From Pseudomonadota bacterium (lineage in GTDB: Bacteria > Pseudomonadota > Gammaproteobacteria > Steroidobacterales > Steroidobacteraceae), in the NCBI GenBank assembly GCA_021838065.1, contig JAKCEJ010000150.1, positions 1-7,186 on the forward strand: a stretch of 7,186 bases of DNA. The letters run 5' to 3'. The notes under the pieces are model-generated. The model was given only the letters and a program-made list of their open reading frames with translations, did no database searches and was not told the origin of the DNA. Below, piece by piece: positions 1-5,882 of the stretch. Numbering within the stretch: position 1 is the first letter of the stretch; every line of letters begins with the position of its first letter. Both the position numbers and the translations under genes were made by a program.

Positions 1-558
1 TCGCTGGTCGAGCGGCAGATCGAGGTGATGCGCGAGAAGCACGCCGCCCTCGAGGGCAAGCTGACCGAGCTCGTGGCCGTGGCGCGGGCCAACGATGCCA
101 TCGCGGACAAGCTGCATCGGTTCACGCGCCGCCTGCTGCAATCGGGCAGCCGCGCCGACGCGGTGGGCCGGATCGAGGCCAGCCTGCGCGAGGACTTCGA
201 CGCCTTTCACAGCGTGCTGCTGCTGATCGGCGAGTACCCCGATCTCACCCCGCAGCGCTTCGTGCGCACCGTGGCGCGCGACGATGCCGAACTGAAATCC
301 TTCGACTCGCTCTTCAGCGCCGGCAAGCCGCGCTGCGGCCAGGCGCGCGACTCGCAGCGCCAGCTGTTGTTCGGGCCGGATTCGGGGCAGATCGGCTCGG
401 TGGCGCTGGTGCCGCTCACCGAGAAGGGCGCGCCGCTCGGGGTGCTCGCGCTCGGCAGCCCCGACCGCGACCGGTTCCATCCGGGCATGAGCACCGAGTT
501 CCTGGCGCGCATGGCCGATCTGATCGCCGATGCGCTGACGATGCGCCGCGGGGCGTGA
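1..558 (+). CDS. DUF484 family protein (GAF-like), 5'-truncated by window edge
   Basis: The frame is open from the first base and ends at TGA 556-558, so 185 residues are visible and the true start lies upstream. The visible N-terminus (SLVERQIEVMREKHAALEGK and on) is a charged amphipathic helix, probably a coiled coil over about residues 1-40. It is followed by a compact mixed alpha/beta region with a VALVPLTEKGAPLGVLALGS stretch typical of GAF-like folds. This matches the DUF484 family (E. coli YigA type), whose molecular function is not established. In many Gammaproteobacteria the gene sits between dapF and xerC, and xerC follows here after 25 bases, so the two are probably co-transcribed. 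A GTG at 25 and an ATG at 28 exist in frame, but the family's conserved N-terminal helix starts before them, so I do not take them as starts. The family call is secure; no function can be read from the sequence. Confidence 0.85.
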   Translation, partial: SLVERQIEVMREKHAALEGKLTELVAVARANDAIADKLHRFTRRLLQSGSRADAVGRIEASLREDFDAFHSVLLLIGEYPDLTPQRFVRTVARDDAELKSFDSLFSAGKPRCGQARDSQRQLLFGPDSGQIGSVALVPLTEKGAPLGVLALGSPDRDRFHPGMSTEFLARMADLIADALTMRRGA

Positions 559-583
559 GGCGCGGGCCACCGCCAGCACGCCG

Positions 584-1537
584 ATGACGCCCGAGGCGAT
601 CGCATGGGTCGAGCGCTATCGGCGCTACCTCGTGACCGAGCGGCGCGGCTCGCCGCACACGGTGTCCAATTACCTCAGGGACCTGCGCGCGCTCCAGGCG
701 TACTGCGACCGCGCGCGAGTGCCCGATTGGGCCGGGCTCGACGGGGCGCAGGTGCGCGCCTTCGCCGCCCGGCTGCACGCCGGCGGACTGGGTCCGCGCA
801 GCATCCAGCGGCGGCTCTGCGCAGTGCGCAGCTTCTATGATTTTCTGCTGCGCGAGGCGCAGGTGCAGCGCGAGCAGCGGGCCGCGCCTTCCGAGGGCGC
901 AGATATCCGCTCGCTGCGCAGCAATCCGGCCTCGGACGTGCGCGCCCCGAAGGCTCCGCGCCGCCTGCCTGTGACGCTCGATGCGGACCAGATGGCGCGG
1001 CTGCTCGCCATCAGGGAGACCACGCCCGTGGCGATCCGCGACCGTGCCATCATGGAGCTGCTGTACTCCTCGGGGCTGCGTCTCGCGGAGCTGACCACGC
1101 TCGACCTCGAGCATCTCGATCTGCCCGACCGCACCGTCCGGGTGCTCGGCAAGGGGCGCAAGGAGCGCGCCGTGCCCGTCGGCCGCGTGGCCGCAGAGGC
1201 CCTCGAGCGCTGGCTGAGACAGCGCGCAGCGTGGGCGGGCAGCGCTGAGCGGGCGCTGTTCCTCGCCCGCGGCGGGCGGCGGCTCGGGCGCCGCGAGATC
1301 CAGAAGCGGGTCGCGTACTGGGCGCGCCGCCAGGGTCTGCCGCAGCACGTACACCCGCATCTGTTCCGCCATTCCTTCGCCTCCCACCTGGTCGAGTCCG
1401 GGGCCGAGCTGCGCGGCGTGCAGGAGATGCTCGGGCACGCAGACATCGCCACGACCCAGATCTACACCCACCTTGATTTTCAGCACCTTGCCCGCATCTA
1501 CGATGCAGCGCACCCGCGGGCGCGCCGCAAGTCCTGA
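584..1537 (+). CDS. xerC: Tyrosine recombinase XerC
   Basis: This is a 317-residue site-specific recombinase that acts with XerD at the chromosomal dif site to resolve chromosome dimers before cell division. The N-terminal core-binding (SAM-like) domain spans about residues 1-90 and the catalytic domain about 130-310. All six expected catalytic residues are visible: Arg166 (SGLRLAEL), Lys190 (LGKGRKER), His259 and Arg262 (HPHLFRHSFA), His285 (LGHA) and the nucleophile Tyr294 (TTQIYTHLD). The C-terminal HLDFQHLARIYDAAHPRA is characteristic of XerC rather than XerD, and the DUF484 neighbour supports this. The protein is about 19 residues longer than E. coli XerC. Most of the excess is an Arg/Gln/Ala-rich insertion of about 17 residues near 93-110, between the two domains. 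There is no clear Shine-Dalgarno sequence before the ATG. The next gene, hslV, begins 48 bases after the stop. Confidence 0.96.
   Translation: MTPEAIAWVERYRRYLVTERRGSPHTVSNYLRDLRALQAYCDRARVPDWAGLDGAQVRAFAARLHAGGLGPRSIQRRLCAVRSFYDFLLREAQVQREQRAAPSEGADIRSLRSNPASDVRAPKAPRRLPVTLDADQMARLLAIRETTPVAIRDRAIMELLYSSGLRLAELTTLDLEHLDLPDRTVRVLGKGRKERAVPVGRVAAEALERWLRQRAAWAGSAERALFLARGGRRLGRREIQKRVAYWARRQGLPQHVHPHLFRHSFASHLVESGAELRGVQEMLGHADIATTQIYTHLDFQHLARIYDAAHPRARRKS
1472..1499 (+). promoter_or_regulatory. Candidate sigma-32 (heat-shock) promoter for hslVU
   Basis: CTTGATT at 1472-1478, a 13-base spacer, then CCGCATCT at 1492-1499. The E. coli sigma-32 consensus is CTTGAAA, 11-16 bases, CCCCATNT. The match is 5 of 7 in the -35 box and all but one defined base in the -10 box. 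The predicted start would be near 1506, giving an hslV leader of about 80 bases. hslVU is a sigma-32 regulon member in E. coli. The caveat is that these bases also encode the conserved XerC C-terminus (LDFQHLARIY), so the resemblance could be coincidental. Confidence 0.4.
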
Positions 1538-1538
1538 C

Positions 1539-1555
1539 GAGGCGCTCGCCGCCTC
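1539..1555 (+). other. Hairpin in the xerC–hslV gap
   Basis: GAGGCG (1539-1544), a 5-base loop, then CGCCTC (1550-1555) make a perfect 6-bp stem starting one base after the xerC stop codon. No T tract follows, so it is not a standard intrinsic terminator. If transcription starts in the 3' end of xerC, the stem lies in the hslVU leader, where it could affect mRNA stability or translation. In this GC-rich background a 6-bp stem can occur by chance. Confidence 0.3.
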
Positions 1556-1585
1556 CTCCGCTCAACTGGCGATACGGGCCGCATC

Positions 1586-2146
1586 ATGACCGATTCCACG
1601 ACCTTCAATCCCCACGGCACGACCATCCTGGGCGTGCGCCGCAACGGCGCCGTCGCCCTCGGCGGTGACGGCCAGGTGACCTTGGGCAATACCGTCATGA
1701 AGGGCAACGCCCGCAAGGTCCGCCGGCTGTACAACGACAAGGTGCTCGCCGGCTTCGCCGGCGGCACGGCGGATGCGTTCACGCTGTTCGAGCGCTTCGA
1801 GGGCAAGCTCGAGAAATACGGCAACCTCACGCGTGCGGCCATCGAGCTGGCCAAGGACTGGCGCGCCGACCGCTACCTGCGGCGCCTCGAGGCGCTGCTG
1901 CTGGTGGCCGATCCGGCCAAGCTCCTCGTCATCTCCGGCAACGGCGATGTCATCGAGCCGGAGTACGAGGCGGCGGCGATCGGCTCGGGCGGCCAGTTCG
2001 CCCTGTCGGCCGCGCGGGCGCTGCTCGGAGCCTCGGAGCTCGGCGCGCGCGAGATCGTGCAGCGTTCGCTCGACATCGCCGCCGACATCTGCATCTATAC
2101 CAACCGCAATCTGACCATCGAGGAACTGCAGCAGGATGCCGCCTGA
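1586..2146 (+). CDS. hslV: ATP-dependent protease subunit HslV (ClpQ)
   Basis: This 186-residue protein is the proteolytic subunit of the HslVU (ClpQY) protease, a cytoplasmic two-ring dodecamer that degrades unfolded and regulatory proteins. It is an N-terminal-nucleophile hydrolase of the proteasome beta family. The catalytic threonine should be Thr12 in HGTTILGVRRNG, exposed by removal of an 11-residue propeptide (MTDSTTFNPHG). Such propeptides are known in other proteobacterial HslV proteins, whereas E. coli loses only Met. Asp28 (GGDGQ), Lys44 (MKGNARK) and Ser134 (IGSGG) correspond to the conserved active-site residues. The start is the only ATG before the conserved TTI motif; only a weak GGG lies at Shine-Dalgarno distance. 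hslU follows after 27 bases, the usual operon pairing. The sequence closely follows the family to the C-terminal CIYTNRNLTIEEL. Confidence 0.97.
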   Translation: MTDSTTFNPHGTTILGVRRNGAVALGGDGQVTLGNTVMKGNARKVRRLYNDKVLAGFAGGTADAFTLFERFEGKLEKYGNLTRAAIELAKDWRADRYLRRLEALLLVADPAKLLVISGNGDVIEPEYEAAAIGSGGQFALSAARALLGASELGAREIVQRSLDIAADICIYTNRNLTIEELQQDAA

Positions 2147-2156
2147 GGGGCGCGCC

Positions 2157-2162
2157 AGGGGA
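2157..2162 (+). promoter_or_regulatory. Ribosome binding site of hslU
   Basis: AGGGGA lies 11 bases before the hslU ATG at 2174, within the 27-base hslV–hslU gap. It is the clearest Shine-Dalgarno-like sequence among the rightward genes and supports this start. The spacing is slightly long. Confidence 0.55.
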
Positions 2163-2173
2163 ACCCTACCGCC

Positions 2174-3511
2174 ATGTCATCGCTTACACCCGCCGAAATC
2201 GTTCAGGAGCTCGACAAGCACATCGTCGGGCAGGATGCCGCCAAACGCGCCGTCGCCATCGCGCTGCGCAACCGCTGGCGGCGCATGCAGGTGCCCGAGC
2301 CGCTGCGCCAGGAGATCACGCCGAAGAACATCCTGATGATCGGACCGACCGGCGTGGGCAAGACCGAGATCGCGCGGCGCCTCGCGCGGCTCGCGAACGC
2401 GCCGTTCGTGAAGGTCGAGGCCACCAAGTTCACGGAGGTCGGCTACGTCGGCCGCGACGTCGACTCCATCGTAAAGGAGCTGGTCGACGTCGCGGTCAAG
2501 ATGACGCGCGAGCAGGAGATGGACAAGGTGCGCCAGCGCGCCGCGCAGGCGGCCGAGGACCGGGTGCTCGATGCGCTGCTGCCCAAACCGCGCATGATGG
2601 GGTTCTCCACGGATGAGCCGGCGCAGCCGCGCGATGCGGAGACGCGCGAGAAGTTCCGCCGCATGCTGCGCGCCGGGGAGCTCGCCGAGCGCGAGATCGA
2701 GATCGAGCTGCGCGCGGCGCCCATGGGCGTGGAGATCATGGCCCCGCCCGGGATGGAGGAGATGCAACAGCAGCTGCAGTCGATGTTCCAGAACCTCGGC
2801 GGCGGCCGCACCCGCAGCCGCAAGGTGAGCGTGGCCGAGGCCATGAATCTGCTCATCGAGGACGAGGCCGCCAAGCTCATCAACGAGGAGGAGCTGAAGA
2901 TCCAGGCGCTCGCCAACGCCGAGCAGAACGGCATCGTGTTCATTGACGAGATCGACAAGGTCACCCGCCGCCAGGAAACCCTCGGCGCGGACGTGTCGCG
3001 CGAGGGCGTGCAGCGCGACCTGCTGCCGCTCGTGGAAGGCTCGACGGTCACCACCAAGTACGGCCCGGTGAAGACCGATCACGTGCTGTTCATCGCCTCC
3101 GGCGCCTTCAGCCTCTCCAAGCCCTCCGACCTCATTCCGGAGCTGCAGGGCAGACTCCCGATCCGCGTGGAGCTCTACTCGCTCAAGATCGAGGATTTTG
3201 TGCGCATCCTCACCGAGCCCGACGCCTCGCTGACGGCGCAGTATCAGGCGCTGATGGGCACCGAGGGGGTGACCGTGCAGTTCACCGCCGACGGCGTGCG
3301 GCGCATCGCGGAGATTGCCTTCCAGGTGAATGAGCGCACCGAGAACATCGGCGCACGCCGCCTGCATACCGTCATGGAGCGGCTGCTGGAGTCGGTCTCG
3401 TATGACGCCTCGGAGCAATCGGGGTCGCAGTTGACCATCGACGCGAAGTACGTCGATGAGCACCTCGGCAACCTCGCCAAGGACGAGGACTTGAGCCGCT
3501 ACATCCTTTGA
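2174..3511 (+). CDS. hslU: ATP-dependent protease ATPase subunit HslU (ClpY)
   Basis: This 445-residue AAA+ unfoldase (Clp/Hsp100 class) forms hexamers that cap HslV, unfold substrates using ATP and feed them into the proteolytic chamber. Walker A is GPTGVGKT at 57-64 with Lys63. The substrate-gripping pore loop is GYVG at 90-93. The inserted I domain runs from about 110 to 240, with a Met/Gln-rich segment (MEEMQQQLQSMFQNL) near 194-208. Walker B is IVFIDEID at 254-261. Sensor 1 lies in IASGAF at 307-312, a likely arginine finger is Arg327 (LQGRLPIRVEL), and sensor 2 is Arg395 (GARRLHTVME). The C-terminus LSRYIL matches the family's tail, which docks into HslV and activates it. Length agrees with E. 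coli HslU (443). The gene is downstream of hslV in the same direction and ends 24 bases from a converging gene. All key residues are intact. Confidence 0.98.
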   Translation: MSSLTPAEIVQELDKHIVGQDAAKRAVAIALRNRWRRMQVPEPLRQEITPKNILMIGPTGVGKTEIARRLARLANAPFVKVEATKFTEVGYVGRDVDSIVKELVDVAVKMTREQEMDKVRQRAAQAAEDRVLDALLPKPRMMGFSTDEPAQPRDAETREKFRRMLRAGELAEREIEIELRAAPMGVEIMAPPGMEEMQQQLQSMFQNLGGGRTRSRKVSVAEAMNLLIEDEAAKLINEEELKIQALANAEQNGIVFIDEIDKVTRRQETLGADVSREGVQRDLLPLVEGSTVTTKYGPVKTDHVLFIASGAFSLSKPSDLIPELQGRLPIRVELYSLKIEDFVRILTEPDASLTAQYQALMGTEGVTVQFTADGVRRIAEIAFQVNERTENIGARRLHTVMERLLESVSYDASEQSGSQLTIDAKYVDEHLGNLAKDEDLSRYIL

Positions 3512-3515
3512 GCAC

Positions 3516-3528
3516 CGGGCCCGGCCCG
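3516..3528. terminator. Possible weak hairpin between convergent hslU and dsbA3
   Basis: CGGGC (3516-3520), loop CCG, GCCCG (3524-3528) can form a 5-bp GC stem inside the 24-base gap between the two converging stop codons. It could act on either strand. No T tract follows on either strand and the stem is short, so this is at most a weak or factor-assisted terminator; read-through with antisense overlap is equally possible. Confidence 0.2.
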
Positions 3529-3535
3529 CGCCGCC

Positions 3536-4291
3536 TCAGCCGGCCTGCGGGTGAGCGTGGTCCCAGCGGGTGAGGAAGTCGATCAGCTTGATCAGCCGAT
3601 GATCGCCGGTGCCATACGGCGGCCTTTTCGGGTTGAAGCGGAAATAAGGCGACGGCCCGGTCTCGTAGCGCCCGTCGATGATGATCGTCGGGGTGCGAGT
3701 GACGTTGAAGGTCTTCCAGAGCCGGGTGGCCCGGCCGAGTTCGACGAGCACGTCGAAGGAGCGGTAGGCGTTGAGGAAGGCATCGGCCGTCGCACCGTGC
3801 CGCTCGACGAAGGCTTCCTGCAGCGCAATCGTCCGGGCGGGCGTATCGCCGACCAGGACGTTCTCCTCGCCGCCCGCCGCCTGCTCCAGCCGGTGGATGG
3901 TGTTGAACGCCGTCCCGACCAGATCGTCGCGACCCATCGCCTCCAGTGTGTAATAGAGCCGGGCATCCGCCGTGTACAGCGGCGCCCAGGTCACCGGCAC
4001 GCGCACGAACTGAACGTACCTCGGCTTGCTCTTGCGCCAGGCCTCCAGGTCGGGCTCGAGGGCGTGGCAGTACGGGCAGGCGAGATAGAAGAATTCCATC
4101 ACCTGCACCTTGCCCGGCGGTGCATTGGTCGGCTGGGCCGGCGAGAGCACTGTGTAATTGACGTTCGGCTTCCACCGGGCGCTCGAGGGCAGCTCGGACG
4201 CGGCGGCGCTCATGCGCGCGGTGCCCGCGCAGAGCGCGAACAACAGCACGGCGGAGGCGAGCAGCGCGCCGGCGCAGCGGTTGCGCCTCAT
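3536..4291 (-). CDS. dsbA: DsbA-like thiol:disulfide oxidoreductase, CPYC type (third tandem copy)
   Basis: This 251-residue protein has an N-terminal Sec signal peptide (hydrophobic about 8-24, likely cleaved within ALCAGTARMSAAA), so it is predicted to be soluble in the periplasm. The mature protein is a thioredoxin-fold DsbA-like domain with active site Cys72-Pro-Tyr-Cys75, the dipeptide of glutaredoxins rather than the CPHC of classical DsbA. It has a Thr200–cis-Pro201 loop (RTPTIIIDGRY); Thr before cis-Pro is usual in DsbC/DsbG isomerases. The mature part has only these two cysteines. Relative to its neighbour copies it carries an extra segment of about 11 residues rich in Phe, Tyr and Pro (PYFRFNPKRPPYG, near 214-226). 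By eye it is about 78% identical to the preceding copy over the first 210 residues. The ATG is 4 bases after that gene's stop codon, so translation is probably coupled. Family assignment is secure; whether it oxidises, reduces or isomerises disulfides is open. Confidence 0.92.
   Translation of the reverse strand: MRRNRCAGALLASAVLLFALCAGTARMSAAASELPSSARWKPNVNYTVLSPAQPTNAPPGKVQVMEFFYLACPYCHALEPDLEAWRKSKPRYVQFVRVPVTWAPLYTADARLYYTLEAMGRDDLVGTAFNTIHRLEQAAGGEENVLVGDTPARTIALQEAFVERHGATADAFLNAYRSFDVLVELGRATRLWKTFNVTRTPTIIIDGRYETGPSPYFRFNPKRPPYGTGDHRLIKLIDFLTRWDHAHPQAG
4084..4210 (-). repeat. Near-identical duplicated block in dsbA3 (copy 1)
   Basis: These 127 bases align without gaps to 4811-4937 at an offset of 727, with 6 mismatches counted by eye (about 95% identity). 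They encode about residues 28-69, from the end of the signal peptide region up to the active site. The same offset aligns the start codons (4291 and 5018). Confidence 0.85.
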
Positions 4292-4295
4292 CAGC

Positions 4296-5018
4296 TCATC
4301 CGGCGCCCGGGTGGTCGTGGTCCCACGCGGTGAGGAACGTGATGAGCGCGATCAGCTGTTGATTGCCGCCCGCCTTGGCCACATCCGTCCTGTAGCGTCC
4401 GTCGATGATGATCGTGGGCGTGTGCGTGATCTCGAAGGTCTGTCCCAGCTGGCGCGCTCGATCGAGCTCGACGTGCACGTCGAAAGAGTTGTACGCGCTG
4501 GCGAAGGCGCCCGCGGCGACGCCGTGCCGCTCGGCAAAGGCCTCCTGCACCGCGAGCGTCTTGGCCGGCGTATCGCCGACCAGGACGTCCTCGTCGCCGC
4601 CGGCCGCCTGCTCCAGCCGGTGCAGCGTCCGGAAGGCGGTCTCGACCAGATCATCACGCCCCAGCGCCTCCAGCGTGTAGAAGAGCCGCGCATCCTTCAC
4701 CTGCAGCGGCGCCCACATCACCGGCACGCGCACGAACTGAACGTAGGCCGGCTTGCTCTTGCGCCAGGCGAGCATGTAGGGCTCGAGGGCATGGCAGAAC
4801 GGGCAGGCAAGATAGAAGAATTCCATCACCTGCACCTTGCCCGGCGGCGCGTTCGTCGGCTGGGCCGGCGAGATCACCGTGTAATTGACGTTCGGCTTCC
4901 ACCGGGCGCTCGAGGGCAGGTCGGACGCGGCGGCGCTGGTGCGGGCGGCTCCCGCGCAGAGCGCGAACAACAGTGCGAAGGAGGCAAGCAGCGCGCTGGC
5001 GCCGTGGGTGCGTCTCAT
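4296..5018 (-). CDS. dsbA: DsbA-like thiol:disulfide oxidoreductase, CPFC type (second tandem copy)
   Basis: This 240-residue protein has an N-terminal signal peptide (hydrophobic about 8-24). Cys21 is preceded by Leu, so it does not fit a lipobox, and I predict a soluble periplasmic protein. The DsbA-like domain has active site Cys72-Pro-Phe-Cys75 (YLACPFCHALEP), an uncommon dipeptide for DsbA, and a Thr200–cis-Pro201 loop (HTPTIIIDGRY). No further cysteine occurs in the mature part. Length and domain plan match the DsbA family (about 210 mature residues). The ATG lies 4 bases after the stop of the upstream copy, with a GGGGG at 5027-5031 as a possible ribosome binding site 8 bases away, overlapping the end of the upstream gene. 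The next copy starts 4 bases downstream. It is closely related to the third copy and more distant from the first. The substrate is unknown; the operon places it with cytochrome c4. Confidence 0.93.
   Translation of the reverse strand: MRRTHGASALLASFALLFALCAGAARTSAAASDLPSSARWKPNVNYTVISPAQPTNAPPGKVQVMEFFYLACPFCHALEPYMLAWRKSKPAYVQFVRVPVMWAPLQVKDARLFYTLEALGRDDLVETAFRTLHRLEQAAGGDEDVLVGDTPAKTLAVQEAFAERHGVAAGAFASAYNSFDVHVELDRARQLGQTFEITHTPTIIIDGRYRTDVAKAGGNQQLIALITFLTAWDHDHPGAG
4811..4937 (-). repeat. Near-identical duplicated block in dsbA2 (copy 2)
   Basis: This is the partner of 4084-4210. It includes two uninterrupted identical runs, of about 37 and 41 bases, which cover synonymous positions as well as protein-determining ones. 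Confidence 0.85.
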
Positions 5019-5022
5019 CGGC

Positions 5023-5856
5023 TCAACCCCCGCTCTGGTGGTCGTGATCCCACTTCGCGAGGAAGTCGATCAGCTGGATCAGCTGGTTCTCGCCGCCGGC
5101 CTTGGCCGGATTGGTCCGGTACCGGCCGTCGACGATGATGGTCGGGACGCTGTTGATCTCGTAGATCTGCCCGATTTCCTCGGCCTGCTGCAGACGGGTG
5201 CTGACGTCGAACGAGTTGTAGGCGTCGGCGAACGCGCTCGGCGCCACGCCGTACTTCGCGGCGAAGGCCTGCTGGATGCGCATCGTGTTCGCCTTGCTGC
5301 TGCCGACCAGGATCGACTCGCTGCCGGTCTGCATCTCCAGGCCGTGGATATATTGGAACGCCTTGTCGATCAGATCGTGGCGTCCGAGCGCCTCGAGCGC
5401 GTAATAAAGCCTCGCGTGTGCCCGCTGCACCGGGCCCCACATCACCGGTACGCGCACGAACTGCACGTAGGACGGCATTGCCTTGCGCCACGCCTCGAGG
5501 TGCGGCTCCAGCGCGTAGCAGTGTGGGCAGGCGAGCCAGAACACCTCCATGACCTGGACCTTGCCGGGCGGGGCATTGGTGGGCTGCGCGGGGGAGACGA
5601 CGACGTAGTTCACCCCCGGACGCCACTCGCTGCTCGCGGGCAGGGCGAGCGGGCTGTTGGCGGCGGCGCTGCTCGAGGCGGAGGCGCCCGGAGCCGCGGA
5701 CGGGCTCGCACCGGAGGCCGCGGCGCCGCTCGGGCCGGATGTGCTCACCGCCGGGGCACCGGCCGAGGTGCCGCCCTGGGGCGCGGGCGTCTGCCGCGAA
5801 CTGCAGGCGCACAGGACGAGGGCGAGCGCGGTGGACAGTGCGAGCTGGCGGATCAT
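5023..5856 (-). CDS. dsbA: DsbA-like thiol:disulfide interchange lipoprotein, CPHC type (first tandem copy)
   Basis: This 277-residue protein keeps the classical DsbA active site Cys110-Pro-His-Cys113 (WLACPHCYALEP) and a Val237–cis-Pro238 loop (NSVPTIIVDGRY), as in E. coli DsbA, so it is the best candidate for the disulfide-forming oxidase of the trio. The N-terminus MIRQLALSTALALVLCAC ends in a probable lipobox (LCAC, lipid-modified Cys18) followed by Ser-Ser, suggesting a lipoprotein not retained by an Asp at +2. Residues 19-72 form an Ala/Ser/Gly/Pro-rich flexible linker before the domain. The reading frame stays open upstream to 6411, but that part lies inside the cytochrome gene. The ATG at 5856 is preceded by AGGAG and followed by a signal sequence, so I chose it. 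The gene lies 26 bases after the cytochrome c4 stop and 4 bases before the next copy. It is expected to need a DsbB partner, which is not in the window. Confidence 0.93.
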   Translation of the reverse strand: MIRQLALSTALALVLCACSSRQTPAPQGGTSAGAPAVSTSGPSGAAASGASPSAAPGASASSSAAANSPLALPASSEWRPGVNYVVVSPAQPTNAPPGKVQVMEVFWLACPHCYALEPHLEAWRKAMPSYVQFVRVPVMWGPVQRAHARLYYALEALGRHDLIDKAFQYIHGLEMQTGSESILVGSSKANTMRIQQAFAAKYGVAPSAFADAYNSFDVSTRLQQAEEIGQIYEINSVPTIIVDGRYRTNPAKAGGENQLIQLIDFLAKWDHDHQSGG

Positions 5857-5867
5857 GGGGCGGGAGA

Positions 5868-5872
5868 CTCCT
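5868..5872 (-). promoter_or_regulatory. Ribosome binding site of dsbA1
   Basis: On the minus strand AGGAG lies 11 bases before the ATG at 5856, within the 26-base gap after the cytochrome c4 stop. It decides the start against the long upstream open frame. The spacing is longer than ideal. Confidence 0.55.
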
Positions 5873-5882
5873 GGAATGCCGT

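Noticed and set aside
416..1513. Long minus-strand open frame of 365 codons across xerC
   Set aside because: It is antisense to a gene with all catalytic residues intact. Its product is a low-complexity Arg/Ala/Gly/Pro protein, as GC-rich DNA routinely gives in shadow frames. No recognisable domain.
584..1537. Integrase of a mobile element
   Set aside because: The recombinase has XerC-specific C-terminal residues and housekeeping neighbours. No attachment repeats or cargo genes are seen.
2177..3463. Minus-strand open frame of 428 codons across nearly all of hslU
   Set aside because: Its composition (His/Leu/Gly/Arg-rich) is what results from reading conserved hslU codons in antisense. No ribosome site or domain supports it.
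3512..3535. Strong bidirectional intrinsic terminator between hslU and dsbA3
   Set aside because: Only a 5-bp stem with a 3-base loop is present and no T tract follows on either strand, so I list it only as a weak hairpin.
3551..4333. Plus-strand frames antisense to the dsbA genes (3551-4333, 4158-5138, 4885-6003), whose products resemble each other
   Set aside because: The mutual similarity is inherited from the duplicated dsbA genes on the other strand, so it is not independent evidence of coding. Products are Arg/Gly/Val-rich without a domain.
4296..5018. Lipoprotein status of Dsb copies 2 and 3 because of Cys21 in the signal region
   Set aside because: The residue before Cys21 is Leu (FALC), which does not fit the lipobox requirement for a small residue at -1. 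A type I signal peptide fits better.
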